From Thiothrix sp. UBA5583 (GTDB lineage: Bacteria > Pseudomonadota > Gammaproteobacteria > Thiotrichales > Thiotrichaceae): DNA of 64,000 bases. Positions 8,257-17,141 of this stretch are shown here, in pieces. The translations under genes and the position numbers were made by a program. A model generated the notes under the pieces. The model worked only from the letters and a program-made list of their open reading frames with translations, did not search any database and was not told where the DNA came from. Numbering within the stretch: the stretch's first letter is position 1; each line of letters begins with the position of its first letter. The stretch covers positions 1 to 64,000 of the forward strand of contig DILV01000016.1 in the NCBI GenBank assembly GCA_002425225.1, given 5' to 3'.

Positions 8257-9420
8257 ATGCAAAAAAAGCAACAACCATTATCTTTAAAAACAATCAGCTT
8301 CATCATTTTGTCCAGTTTTGCCACCGGGGCATATGCCGCTCCCCCTGCTGATCTGGCACTGACCTTCCCGGTCGCCCCAACCAGCACGATCACATCCAGC
8401 AATACCCATTACGAAGCCCGCATCACCAATATTGCCACCAACAGCACTTCTGCCAGCACCACTGCCACCTTCACCTTGCCAACCAATGTCACACAGGTAC
8501 AAGCTCCCGGTTGCAATGTCAACGGCAACAGCCTGAGTTGTGCGATTCCTGCTCTTGCCAGTAATGCTTCTAGGGTTTTGCCCATTGACATCATGACACC
8601 AGCAACCGCCACCACCCTGCAAATCAGCGGCAGCGTCGCACCGGTACGCCGCGAGAACAATACCGCGAACAACAGTGCCACCGTTACTACCACCGTCAGC
8701 GCCCCTGCCATCCCGCCGGAACTGGTGATGGATTTCCCGATCGCCCCCGTCACTGCCCGTGCTACCACCACTACCCGCTATGAAGCACGGGTGCGCAATA
8801 CCGTGCAAAACAGTGTGGCTGCTAGCACCACCGCCACCATTACCCTGCCAGCCAATGTCACCCTGGTACAAGCACCCAACTGTACGGCAAACGGCAACGT
8901 CCTGAACTGTGCGATTCCTTCCCTGCCGAATTATGGCTACAAGGTTTTGCCGTTTGATGTCATTACCCCGGCAACGGACAGCAGCATCCAGTTCAGCGCG
9001 GCTGTTGTCCCGGTCAGCGGGGAAGCCAACCCGAACAACAACAGCAAGACCGTCACAACCGTGGTTAGTGCCCCCATTCCGGTCGGGCCGGATATTGTGG
9101 TAACACCACCGGCAACCCTGAATTTCACCAACTGCTGGTACAACATGAATATTTCGCAGTGTCCGCCGGAATTGCAGGATCCAGCCACCCTGACCCTCAA
9201 CCCCAACAACAGCATTGATACGGGCGGCAGTGCCACTACTGGCATCTGGTCACAACCTGACCCACAGCACCTGACCATGGAATATTTCGACCAGAACGGT
9301 GCTCGTCTGAGCAGCTTTACCGGGGCAAGCAACCTGTATGAACCCAACTGCTTTGAAGGCACGTTTGAGTTTTATCAGGCCGTACATAGCAGTACCTGGC
9401 GCGGTTGCATCGTGCCATAA
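8257..9420 (+). CDS. Secreted protein with two DUF11-like repeats
   Basis: 387 residues. The N-terminus (KTISFIILSSFATGAYA-APP) is a Sec signal peptide. Two tandem repeats of about 125 residues follow (about 30-155 and 157-280). Each has the DUF11 pattern of a T-A-T-x-T-L-P-x-N-V-T core, a Cys pair (GCNVNGNSLSCAIP and NCTANGNVLNCAIP) and an N-N-S-x-T-V-T-T-x-V-S-A-P end. A distinct Cys-containing C-terminal domain of about 110 residues follows. DUF11 folds are Ig-like cell-surface or secreted modules. Gene-internal duplication is plain at DNA level too. The stop lies only 4 nt from the convergent glycosyltransferase-like gene. Confidence 0.8.
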   Translation: MQKKQQPLSLKTISFIILSSFATGAYAAPPADLALTFPVAPTSTITSSNTHYEARITNIATNSTSASTTATFTLPTNVTQVQAPGCNVNGNSLSCAIPALASNASRVLPIDIMTPATATTLQISGSVAPVRRENNTANNSATVTTTVSAPAIPPELVMDFPIAPVTARATTTTRYEARVRNTVQNSVAASTTATITLPANVTLVQAPNCTANGNVLNCAIPSLPNYGYKVLPFDVITPATDSSIQFSAAVVPVSGEANPNNNSKTVTTVVSAPIPVGPDIVVTPPATLNFTNCWYNMNISQCPPELQDPATLTLNPNNSIDTGGSATTGIWSQPDPQHLTMEYFDQNGARLSSFTGASNLYEPNCFEGTFEFYQAVHSSTWRGCIVP

Positions 9421-9424
9421 GCAT

Positions 9425-10504
9425 TTACAAGGCTTGCAAGCGAGCCTGTAACACCGACGCTGCTTCGGCAGCACCCGTGGGGGAAACTGCTGGCTTCCCC
9501 CATGGCGTTTCCAGCAAGGTCATGATCTGTTCCCCGAAGCTACACACCTGTATCTGCTGCCAGTCGGTGAACAACACTTCACCGTGTTGGGCGTGCCAAT
9601 CCGGCAGGTTGGGTTCCTCCGGCCAGTCACCCCGGCGGATACACAAGGCCGGAACCTGATTCACCACCGCTTCCGTTTGCGTGCCATAGCCGGTTTTGGT
9701 GATGACAGCATCACAGGATGCCAGCAAATCCAGATAGCTCAAACCAAACAGCGATTCCGGCAGGAAATCCTCACGTTGCCGCCACAAGGCCGCATCCGGG
9801 AATATCCAGCACACACCCGGCAAAACAGGCCAGTTTGCCAACGGGTATTCCACCCCGATTCCGCCCAGAGCTGCCAGCACGAAACGGGTGGTATCCGGTT
9901 GCCGCGCTTTTGCCCGCAACAACTCAGGCTGGCGTTGTCCGATGGCAGCAATGGGGGCAATAGCGCGGGTACGCAAGTCGTGATGCATCACCATTGATGG
10001 CACAGGTTGCAGGAAAACCTCCGCCTGCGTATAGGCGTGGCGAATTTCAGCATAAATTTTTTCGGCTCCTGCCAGTTTGCTGCAATAAGCATGGAACACG
10101 TCTGCCCAGTTGAGCGAACACAGCGCCACTGCCGGAATAGCACATTCCCCCGCAGCATCCAGACTCAGGTAGGGAATATTGGCAAACAGCAGATCAGGCT
10201 GAAGCCGTTCCAGTTCGCGGGCAGCCTGCGCCTTGCGTTCGCAATAGTTGGCGTGGAAGGTTGCGTACCAGTGCATACTGGCAGGCACATCCACCCGCAG
10301 CGCGTCATGCATCAGCATACCGTTATCCTGCTGCCAGGGAATCAGGGTGAAAGGATGGCGGATACGGCGACGCAACACGCTTTCCGGTGTCATGGAGCGG
10401 ATGGTCAGACGCAAATGGGCGCAGTCGAGCGCATTCAGGACAGCGGAAGTCTGCGCCACGTGCCCGAGGCCGTGGGCGGAAATGTCGACGAGGAGGTGTT
10501 GCAT
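9425..10504 (-). CDS. GT-B-fold glycosyltransferase-like protein
   Basis: 359 residues. The N-terminus LLVDISAHGLGHVAQTSAVL has the G-x-G-H motif of GT-B enzymes such as MurG and UGTs. The C-terminal half has DLLASCDAVITKTGYGTQTEAVVNQVPALCI, the usual nucleotide-sugar binding region where a G-x-x-T-x-x-E loop contacts the donor. No signal peptide or membrane helix is present, so it is cytosolic or peripheral. Donor and acceptor are unknown. It is divergent from uvrD with about 155 bp between starts. Confidence 0.65.
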   Translation of the reverse strand: MQHLLVDISAHGLGHVAQTSAVLNALDCAHLRLTIRSMTPESVLRRRIRHPFTLIPWQQDNGMLMHDALRVDVPASMHWYATFHANYCERKAQAARELERLQPDLLFANIPYLSLDAAGECAIPAVALCSLNWADVFHAYCSKLAGAEKIYAEIRHAYTQAEVFLQPVPSMVMHHDLRTRAIAPIAAIGQRQPELLRAKARQPDTTRFVLAALGGIGVEYPLANWPVLPGVCWIFPDAALWRQREDFLPESLFGLSYLDLLASCDAVITKTGYGTQTEAVVNQVPALCIRRGDWPEEPNLPDWHAQHGEVLFTDWQQIQVCSFGEQIMTLLETPWGKPAVSPTGAAEAASVLQARLQAL

Positions 10505-10659
10505 GAATACCAGTATTGCCGATCAGGCGATTGAATGCCACCGGGATAAAAGATACCAGACACGAATACCCGCCCCCTTGCTGTGTTACTGGATGGGTGA
10601 AACCGAATTGCACAACGGAACAGCATGAACCAAGCCGCGTTAAACGCTACAATCCCTGC

Positions 10660-12876
10660 ATGAATACAACCTCCCCCATCCTCGCCCCCCTGAACCCGCA
10701 GCAGCAACTGGCCGTGTCTGCGCCGCCCAAGCCTATTCTTGTCCTTGCCGGGGCAGGCAGCGGCAAGACCCGTGTGCTGGTACACCGCATTGCCTGGCTG
10801 ATCGAAGTCGAAAATGCTTCGCCCTTCAGCATCCTCGCTGTTACCTTCACCAACAAGGCGGCGGCGGAAATGCGCGGGCGCATCCAGGAACTGCTGCAAG
10901 TACCGACCGGTGGTATGTGGGTGGGAACATTCCACGGCATCGCCCACCGCCTGCTGCGCCTGCACTGGCAACTGGCGAAACTGCCGCAGACCTTCCAGAT
11001 TCTCGATTCCGAAGACCAGATCCGCATGGTCAAGCGCATCCTCAAGTCGCTGGAACTGGATGAAACCCGTTACCCGCCGCGTCAGGTGGCTGGTTTCATC
11101 AATGCCCGCAAGGATGAAGGTTCGCGCCCACAGCACATCGAAGACCGGGGTGATTTCGCCCAGCGGCAAATGGTGCGGATTTACACCGTCTACGAGGAAG
11201 CCTGCCAGCGCAACGGCGTGGTCGATTTCGCCGAACTGCTGCTGCGCTCGTTGGAACTGCTGCGCGACAACCCCGACCTGCAACAGCATTACCGCAACCG
11301 TTTCCGCCACATTCTGGTGGATGAGTTCCAAGATACCAACGCACTGCAATATGCGTGGCTGCGGCTGATTGCCGGGGACAACAACCCAGTGTTTGCAGTC
11401 GGCGATGACGACCAGTCGATTTACGGCTGGCGTGGGGCGAAGATCGAAAACATCCGCAATTTCACCAAACATTTCCCCAACTGCGAAACCATCCGGCTGG
11501 AGCAGAATTACCGTTCCACCGCCAATATTCTCACCGCCGCGAACACGCTTATCAGCAACAACCGGGGGCGGCTGGGCAAAAACCTGTGGACAGATGGCAA
11601 GGAGGGCGAACGCCTGCAACTCTACGCCGCCTTCAACGAACTGGATGAAGCGCGTTTCGTTGCCGGGCGCATCCAGAAATGGGTGAAACAGGGCGGCGTG
11701 CGCCGCGACGTGGCGGTGCTGTACCGTTCCAACGCGCAATCACGGGTGTTTGAAACCACCTTCAACGAAAACCGCATCCCCTATCGCGTGTATGGCGGCT
11801 TGCGCTTCTTCGAGCGGGCGGAAATCAAGGATGCGCTAGCGTATTTGCGCCTGAGCGTGAATCGCCAAGATGATGCGTCGTTTGAACGCATCGTCAACCA
11901 TCCACCACGCGGCATCGGCGAACGCACCGTCGACATCCTGCGTATCCACGCCCGCACTGCCAATATTTCCTTGTGGGAAGCCGCCAACCAAGCCGCCGAG
12001 ATTGGTGATTTCACCCCACGGGCGGCTAACGGTGTGCTGCATTTCGTGCATCTCATCAACCGCATGGCAAGCGACATCAACACCTTACCCCTTGCCGAAC
12101 AGGTGGAAATCATCATTGACCTTGCGGGACTAAAACCGCATTTCCTCGCCAAAGAAAAAGGGGAAGCAGGGCAAGCACGGGTGGATAACTTGGGCGAATT
12201 GGTGACAGCGGCACGGGGCTACACCTACGTCAGAACGGACGATATGCCGGAAATGGACGAGCTTTCCGCTTTCCTCTCCCACGCTGCCCTCGAAGCGGGT
12301 GAAGGGCAAGGTGAAGCAGGCGAAGACTGTGTGCAAATGATGACCCTGCATTCGGCGAAGGGGCTGGAATTCCCGCTGGTGTTCCTGTGTGGGCTGGAAG
12401 AAGGCTTGTTCCCGCACCAGATGTCTGCCGATGACCCGGCACGGATGGAGGAAGAACGCCGCCTGTGCTACGTCGGCATTACCCGCGCCGAACAGGAACT
12501 GGTGATGAGCTACGCCGAACAACGCCAGTTGCACGGGCGCACCCAGTTCAACCCGCCGTCACGTTTCCTGCGTGAACTGCCGGAGGAACTGGTGGAAGAA
12601 GTACGCCCGAAAGTGAAGACCTACCAGACTACCCGTTACACCGATGGCGGCGGCTATCGCCCATCCGCCCCGCCACCGCCGGTACGTACCCCGAACAAAT
12701 ACGCCGAAGCCGAAACCGGCTACCGTATCGGGCAACGGGTGCGCCACGCCAAATTCGGCGAAGGGGTGATCACCAATGCGGAAGGTTCCGGGGCGCATTC
12801 CCGCGTACAGGTCAATTTCAAGACTGCGGGGGTAAAGTGGCTGGTGCTGGGTTATGCCAATCTGGAAAAGCTGTAA
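10660..12876 (+). CDS. uvrD: DNA helicase II (UvrD/PcrA type)
   Basis: 738 residues from the ATG at 10660, chosen because the family N-terminus (LAPLNPQQQLAV) begins there. SF1A motifs in order: Q-motif LNPQQQLAV, Walker A AGAGSGKT, motif II DEFQDTN, motif III GDDDQSIYGWRGA, QNYRS, and motif VI VGITRAEQEL. The C-terminus carries the RNA-polymerase-binding Tudor-like domain (GQRVRHAKFGEGVI ... GVKWLVLGYANL) typical of UvrD/PcrA and absent from Rep. It unwinds DNA in nucleotide excision and mismatch repair. It converges with the CbiC-like gene. Confidence 0.95.
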   Translation: MNTTSPILAPLNPQQQLAVSAPPKPILVLAGAGSGKTRVLVHRIAWLIEVENASPFSILAVTFTNKAAAEMRGRIQELLQVPTGGMWVGTFHGIAHRLLRLHWQLAKLPQTFQILDSEDQIRMVKRILKSLELDETRYPPRQVAGFINARKDEGSRPQHIEDRGDFAQRQMVRIYTVYEEACQRNGVVDFAELLLRSLELLRDNPDLQQHYRNRFRHILVDEFQDTNALQYAWLRLIAGDNNPVFAVGDDDQSIYGWRGAKIENIRNFTKHFPNCETIRLEQNYRSTANILTAANTLISNNRGRLGKNLWTDGKEGERLQLYAAFNELDEARFVAGRIQKWVKQGGVRRDVAVLYRSNAQSRVFETTFNENRIPYRVYGGLRFFERAEIKDALAYLRLSVNRQDDASFERIVNHPPRGIGERTVDILRIHARTANISLWEAANQAAEIGDFTPRAANGVLHFVHLINRMASDINTLPLAEQVEIIIDLAGLKPHFLAKEKGEAGQARVDNLGELVTAARGYTYVRTDDMPEMDELSAFLSHAALEAGEGQGEAGEDCVQMMTLHSAKGLEFPLVFLCGLEEGLFPHQMSADDPARMEEERRLCYVGITRAEQELVMSYAEQRQLHGRTQFNPPSRFLRELPEELVEEVRPKVKTYQTTRYTDGGGYRPSAPPPPVRTPNKYAEAETGYRIGQRVRHAKFGEGVITNAEGSGAHSRVQVNFKTAGVKWLVLGYANLEKL

Positions 12877-12882
12877 GGCGGC

Positions 12883-13518
12883 TTACACGTAGATGCCTTG
12901 CTGGAGCATCAGCAGGGCATTCATGATGGTGGCAGCCAGCACACCGCCGCCACGGGTTCCTGCCAGCACAATGCATTCCACCCCCAGGTCGGCATGTTGC
13001 TCCCACAATATGCGCTTGGCAGCTTCTGCATTCACGAAACCACGCGAGGTTGTCACAATCAGGGCGGGTTTGGGTGCACCCTCCTTGAGGATTTCCAGCA
13101 AACGTAGCGAAGCAGTGGCTGATTCACCGATCAGGATGATGGAACCCGCCATGTAGGGCTTCCAGTAATCCACCGCTGTCATGGCACGGGTTTGCTTGCT
13201 GGCCTTGGCATGGGAAATGACGGCGGCCTTGCCGAGAAAGCTAAGCGGCTCTTGGTACAACAGGGTTGTATCCAGTGTATGCCGTACCAGTTCGACATCA
13301 TAGAGGATGTTGTTGCGTTTTTTGATGGTTTTCAGGGCAACATCAATGGCGTGCTGGCTGAACAGGATGTGTTGTGCCAGTAACGGGTCGCCGTAAGCCC
13401 GCACCAGATGGATAACCACCTGTTGCTGTGCAGGGGTGAAGGCATCCAGCGTGAGTTGTTCCCGGATGTTGGCGTAATTTTGCTGGAGAATACGTTCCGG
13501 GTCACGCAGGTATTGCAT
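12883..13518 (-). CDS. CbiC/CobH-like protein lacking the catalytic His
   Basis: 211 residues resembling precorrin-8X methylmutase (CbiC/CobH). The C-terminal half is convincing: ILIGESATASLRLLEILKEG, LIVTTSRGFVNAEAAKRI and LAGTRGGGVLAATIMNALL match the substrate-binding loops of the family. The N-terminal catalytic segment aligns as VVIHLVRAYGDP where the enzymes have a R/V-M-I-H-x-C/T-G pattern, and the position of the essential His (His43 in Pseudomonas denitrificans CobH) appears to hold Arg40. No other cobalamin genes are near. It is the last gene of a compact operon starting with pdxH. It may be a non-catalytic or repurposed family member. Confidence 0.75.
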   Translation of the reverse strand: MQYLRDPERILQQNYANIREQLTLDAFTPAQQQVVIHLVRAYGDPLLAQHILFSQHAIDVALKTIKKRNNILYDVELVRHTLDTTLLYQEPLSFLGKAAVISHAKASKQTRAMTAVDYWKPYMAGSIILIGESATASLRLLEILKEGAPKPALIVTTSRGFVNAEAAKRILWEQHADLGVECIVLAGTRGGGVLAATIMNALLMLQQGIYV

Positions 13519-13525
13519 TGCCTGT

Positions 13526-14356
13526 TTACTTGGCGAGTGCTGCCAGCGGGCTGCTGGTGCTTATCAGGCTGCGGATGTCTTCGTAGTGTACCGTGAAATC
13601 CGTCGGCCCAAGGGCATAGGGCGCGACCTCGTAAGGATTGAACGTGAACAGCAAGCCGTCAGCCATGACCCCGAAATTGGTGTTGACCTTGAAGGCATTG
13701 TTCTCAAACCAGAAACCTTCCGACTCCAGATTTGCATCCGGGGCTATTTCGCGTGCCTGACGGAAGGCTTTTTCGCCTGCAACATTCAGTTGGCTTTCGT
13801 AACCGGAAGCCAGCAGGTCAGACAGGGTAAGTTGCTGCCCGTTGCCGGTAGCCAGCACAAAATGGCGCTGTCCACTGAATGGGTGCGCCCCACCGGTATA
13901 GCCACTTTCACTATAACTGAGGGTTAGCAGTTGTTCCGTGCCGAAAGCCACCGCGATGTGGCGCTCCATTTCCCAGGCTCCCACCGGGTCTTGCAAGTAT
14001 TCACCGATGAAGGTGTTGGCAAGTTCATCCAGGGTGGCAGGCTGTTTGCCTTGCTCATCTTCGCCATATTCCAGCAATTGGGTCCGAATAAACTGGTTGA
14101 TGGTTTCAGCCACTGCCGGGTTGCCAGGGTCTTGCACCTTGGGGTAGGAAATCCTGACGCTGGCACACTGCTGGTTATCAGGTGTGACGCCCGGAGTACC
14201 TGGGCATTGCGGGCCACCGTTGCGCTGGAATTCGACAGTTTCAATCTTCAGGGTTCCAGAAGATACCGGGGCATTGCTGCCTGCCAACGGATTATCCGTG
14301 TTGCACGCTGCCAGCAACAACAAACCACTCACAATTACAATACTACGCACAGACAT
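13526..14356 (-). CDS. DUF3298/RsiV-like lipoprotein
   Basis: 276 residues. A lipoprotein signal peptide ends with lipobox LLAAC (Cys18). The C-terminal half has the DUF3298 signature GYTGGAHPFSGQRHFVLATGNGQ followed by a LTLSDLL stretch. These are features shared with the extracellular domain of RsiV and with DUF4163/DUF3298 lipoproteins that bind lysozyme in some bacteria. Two Cys in the N-terminal domain (QCPGTPGVTPDNQQC) may form a disulfide. It sits 12 nt downstream of the methyltransferase-like gene and 7 nt upstream of the CbiC-like gene, so it is part of the pdxH operon. Its ligand here is unknown. Confidence 0.75.
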   Translation of the reverse strand: MSVRSIVIVSGLLLLAACNTDNPLAGSNAPVSSGTLKIETVEFQRNGGPQCPGTPGVTPDNQQCASVRISYPKVQDPGNPAVAETINQFIRTQLLEYGEDEQGKQPATLDELANTFIGEYLQDPVGAWEMERHIAVAFGTEQLLTLSYSESGYTGGAHPFSGQRHFVLATGNGQQLTLSDLLASGYESQLNVAGEKAFRQAREIAPDANLESEGFWFENNAFKVNTNFGVMADGLLFTFNPYEVAPYALGPTDFTVHYEDIRSLISTSSPLAALAK

Positions 14357-14368
14357 CCTGCCACCCTC

Positions 14369-14830
14369 TTAGAGCCAACGGGGAACCCGCTTTGTGTATG
14401 CACGATACCTTTCACCAAATTTTTCTGCCAGCATTTTTTCTTCGGGAATGATCTGCTGCACCGTCAGGGTCAGCACAAATAATGGCAACAGCAGGAAGGG
14501 GCCAAGACTTCCAAGATAAATGCCCCAGCCAGAAAGGATAATCAGCATCCCCAGATACATGGGATTACGGGTATAACGGTAAGAGCCATCTGTCACCAGT
14601 TCGCGAGTGCGCTCGGGATGGATGGGATTGAACGTGGTATGGGCGCGGAAAAACAGCCCAAGCGACCAGAAATCTACCACTAAAGCCAGTACGATCAGCA
14701 CCAGCCCCAGCTTGTTCCACGGTGCAGCCAGCCACTGCCATAGCGGCAGTTGTGCATCCAGCAGCCACATCATTCCGGCAAAAGCCAGCAGGTAAACCGG
14801 CGGCGGTATTTTCAGTTGCAAAGTATTCAC
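14369..14830 (-). CDS. Isoprenylcysteine carboxyl methyltransferase-like membrane protein
   Basis: 153 residues if it starts at the GTG at 14830, which overlaps the pdxH stop as GTGA. Three to four hydrophobic segments are visible ([62 protein letters not shown]). The SAM-binding signature is [13 protein letters not shown], and the C-terminus has E-x-x-x-x-x-x-F-G-x-x-Y-x-x-Y-x-x-x-V-P-R-W-L. This is the ICMT/PEMT superfamily. In bacteria most members methylate unknown lipid or small-molecule targets. Overlap with pdxH suggests translational coupling. Confidence 0.8.
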   Translation of the reverse strand: MNTLQLKIPPPVYLLAFAGMMWLLDAQLPLWQWLAAPWNKLGLVLIVLALVVDFWSLGLFFRAHTTFNPIHPERTRELVTDGSYRYTRNPMYLGMLIILSGWGIYLGSLGPFLLLPLFVLTLTVQQIIPEEKMLAEKFGERYRAYTKRVPRWL

Positions 14831-15462
14831 GGTGCCAGCCTCACAATTTCCCAACCGGTTTCAGTACGGCGATATTCAAAGCGGTCATGCAGGCGGCTGG
14901 GGCGTCCCTGCCAGAATTCGATGGTTTCCGGGACGATACGGTAGCCGCCCCAGAAATCGGGCAGCGGGATTTCCCCGGCACTGAACTTGCGTTTCATTTC
15001 ATCCAGCTTCATTTCCAGCAACGTGCGTGAGGTAATAATGGAACTCTGTGCCGATACCCATGCCCCCAACTGGCTGCCACGCGGGCGGGTCGTGAAATAG
15101 CGCAGGGATTCCAGGGTGGAAACCTTTTCTGCCCTGCCAATAATTTCCACCTGCCGCTCCAGCTCTTTCCAGAACAACAGCAGGGCTACTTGCGGATTTT
15201 CGTTGATCTGCTGGGCTTTCTGGCTATGGTAGTTGGTGAAAAACACAAATCCCTGTTCATCATAGGATTTGAGCAACACCGTGCGCAAGGAAGGCTTGCC
15301 GTTGGCAGCCACGGTCGCAATCTGCATGGCATTGGGTTCCAACACTTCCGCCGTGACCGCTTGCTGAAACCACAGACTGAATTGCTGGAAAGGGTTATCA
15401 GCCAGCGTGGCGCGTTCCAGACCTGCCTGGGTGTATTCCCGGCGTAATGCACCGATGTCCAT
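14827..15462 (-). CDS. pdxH: Pyridoxamine 5'-phosphate oxidase
   Basis: 211 residues, the standard length. This FMN enzyme makes pyridoxal 5'-phosphate from PNP or PMP. Family segments: [19 protein letters not shown] (FMN phosphate site), [27 protein letters not shown] and the C-terminal [24 protein letters not shown] motif that binds substrate. It is the first gene of a four-gene minus-strand unit (pdxH, methyltransferase-like, DUF3298 lipoprotein, CbiC-like) with spacings of -4, 12 and 7 nt. Confidence 0.96.
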   Translation of the reverse strand: MDIGALRREYTQAGLERATLADNPFQQFSLWFQQAVTAEVLEPNAMQIATVAANGKPSLRTVLLKSYDEQGFVFFTNYHSQKAQQINENPQVALLLFWKELERQVEIIGRAEKVSTLESLRYFTTRPRGSQLGAWVSAQSSIITSRTLLEMKLDEMKRKFSAGEIPLPDFWGGYRIVPETIEFWQGRPSRLHDRFEYRRTETGWEIVRLAP

Positions 15463-15519
15463 ATCAGGATCTCCTTGAAGAATTCGGATTGATACCAGCG
15501 CGAGTGTACAACGAAAAAA

Positions 15520-15547
15520 AGCCAGACCCGAAATAAAGGGTCTGGCT
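15520..15547 (-). terminator. Rho-independent terminator (minus strand)
   Basis: A perfect 10-bp stem AGCCAGACCC / GGGTCTGGCT with an 8-nt loop. On the minus strand it is followed directly by TTTTTTT, so it ends transcription coming from the lipoprotein gene at 15635 before pdxH. It is the last of three consecutive hairpins. Confidence 0.85.
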
Positions 15548-15552
15548 AAAAG

Positions 15553-15603
15553 GACACAAAGGAAGGGCTAAGACCTTTGTGTCGAAGTGGAGTCCGTGTG
15601 GAC
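15553..15603 (-). ncRNA. Two further hairpins upstream of the terminator; possible small RNA
   Basis: Reading the minus strand, a short GTCC-ACAC-GGAC hairpin (15603-15592) is followed by a perfect 10-bp stem GACACAAAGG / CCTTTGTGTC with an 11-nt loop (15583-15553), and then by the terminator at 15547-15520. Three stacked stems ending in a U-tract are the layout of a small RNA or a structured 3' UTR. No coding capacity is visible here. Confidence 0.4.
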
Positions 15604-15634
15604 CCCAGGGGCTAACAATAGGTTGGTCAACAGG

Positions 15635-15946
15635 CTATCTTAATGAATAGTGTTGAGCGATGTAATTCTGTTCAGCGGCTGACACCACCGGAGCCGAAAC
15701 CCGCAAAGTACGCCCGGTATAACCGTGCTGCAAGCGGTATGACGAACCTCGCTCCGTATAAGACCGAGAAGGCATGGTGGCACTCATGAAGGGAACAGCG
15801 CCCGATGCTGGAACCGGCATCCCGTAAGCGCTATAGGCTTTTTCCTGCCATGCACTGTAGACGGGGTGATTTTGTACGCTTGCACAGCCAAACAATGGCA
15901 ACAGGGCAAGGATTGACAATAACACACTGTTTTTTCTTGTTTTCAT
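15635..15946 (-). CDS. Small hypothetical lipoprotein
   Basis: 103 residues from the ATG at 15946. The signal peptide ends in LLPLFGC, giving Cys21 as the lipidation site. The mature protein is Ser/Tyr-rich with no recognised domain (YSAWQEKAYSAYGMPVP, YRLQHGYTGRTLRVS). An alternative in-frame ATG at 15982 has AAGGA only about one base upstream, too close for a normal site, so I prefer 15946. The gene stands alone between queG and the hairpin stack. Confidence 0.6.
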   Translation of the reverse strand: MKTRKNSVLLSILALLPLFGCASVQNHPVYSAWQEKAYSAYGMPVPASGAVPFMSATMPSRSYTERGSSYRLQHGYTGRTLRVSAPVVSAAEQNYIAQHYSLR

Positions 15947-16070
15947 GGTGTCGTTTTGTGTTTTCGGCTTGTGTATGGGCATATCCTTACAGAAAAAAAT
16001 GCAAATGTGCAGCGTTATGTGACAGACGGAAATAACCGCAGACAAGAGGACAATAAAGACAGATGATCGG

Positions 16071-17141
16071 TTAATTTTTGGACTGATCGTGCCTGCCAAT
16101 TGCCCAGTCGATGTGTTCCTGCACCAGCGAACTGCTGACTGCCTGCCGCCGGAATTGCAGCAGACGCAGGGTGGATGGATTGGCTGGCATATTCCCCAGT
16201 GCCACCGCGATATTACGTAACCAGCGTTCGTAGCCGATACGACGAATAGCGGAACCTTCCAGTTTACGCAGGAATTCCGCCTCACTCCACTGGAACAGCT
16301 CGCTCAGGCTGGCACAATCCAGCCGCTGACGCACGGCAAAATCCGCTTCCAGAGAGGTTTGCGCAAACCGGTTCCACGGGCATATCAACTGGCAATCATC
16401 ACAACCGTAAATGCGGTTGCCCAGCAAGGGACGCAGTGCTACTGGAATACTACCCTGATGCTCGATAGTCAGGTAGGAAATGCACCGGCGTGCATCCAGC
16501 ACATAAGGGGCAAGAATCGCCTGGGTCGGGCAGACATCAATGCACGCCGTGCATTGCCCACAATGCCCGCTGACCTGCCCAGTTTCCGGCAGCGGCAAAT
16601 CGGTATAGATTTCACCCAGAAAAAACCAGGAACCAGCTTCACGGCTGAGGATGTTGGTGTGTTTGCCCATCCAGCCCAACCCGGCTTTGAGCGCAATCGG
16701 CTTTTCCAACACCGGGGCGCTGTCGGTAAAAACCCGGTAGCCAAATGCACCGATGTCAGCCTGTAGCTGTTGTGCCAGCTTTTCCAGTCGCTGGCGCAAT
16801 AGCTTGTGATAGTCACGCCCCAGCGCGTAACGGGAAATGTAGGCACGTTGCGGGTGATTGAGCAGCATGGCCGCATCGGTACTGGCGGGCGGGAAATAAT
16901 CCATGCGCACACTGATGATGCTGAGCGTACCGGGAACCAGCTCAGCCGGGCGGCTACGTTTGCTGCCGTGGCGTTGCATCCACTCCATGTCACCGTGGTA
17001 GCCGTGTGCCAGCCAGTCAAGCAGGCGTTGTTCGGCATGGGCAAGGTCAATATTGCTGATGCCAATGGCAGAAAAACCGAGAACTTTGCCCAGGGTTTGC
17101 AACCTGTCGACCAATGGGGCGCAATCCTTAATGGGCTTCAT
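16071..17141 (-). CDS. queG: Epoxyqueuosine reductase
   Basis: 356 residues from the ATG at 17141, which overlaps the 3' end of polA by 14 nt. QueG is a cobalamin- and [4Fe-4S]-dependent enzyme that makes the last step of queuosine in tRNA. Two ferredoxin-type cysteine clusters are visible: CGQCTACIDVCP and CDDCQLICPWN. The N-terminal domain has the expected VRMDYFPP and YALGRDYHKLLRQRL segments, and a HEAT-like C-terminal tail (AIRRIGYERWLRNIAVALGNM) is present. Coupling to polA is unusual compared with the common tsaD/tsaE-type contexts. Confidence 0.93.
   Translation of the reverse strand: MKPIKDCAPLVDRLQTLGKVLGFSAIGISNIDLAHAEQRLLDWLAHGYHGDMEWMQRHGSKRSRPAELVPGTLSIISVRMDYFPPASTDAAMLLNHPQRAYISRYALGRDYHKLLRQRLEKLAQQLQADIGAFGYRVFTDSAPVLEKPIALKAGLGWMGKHTNILSREAGSWFFLGEIYTDLPLPETGQVSGHCGQCTACIDVCPTQAILAPYVLDARRCISYLTIEHQGSIPVALRPLLGNRIYGCDDCQLICPWNRFAQTSLEADFAVRQRLDCASLSELFQWSEAEFLRKLEGSAIRRIGYERWLRNIAVALGNMPANPSTLRLLQFRRQAVSSSLVQEHIDWAIGRHDQSKN

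Noticed and set aside
10435-11739. Long minus-strand open frame of 434 codons opposite uvrD
   Set aside because: It is antisense to strong UvrD motifs; the composition (Arg/His/Gln/Val-rich) is typical of a GC-rich shadow frame.
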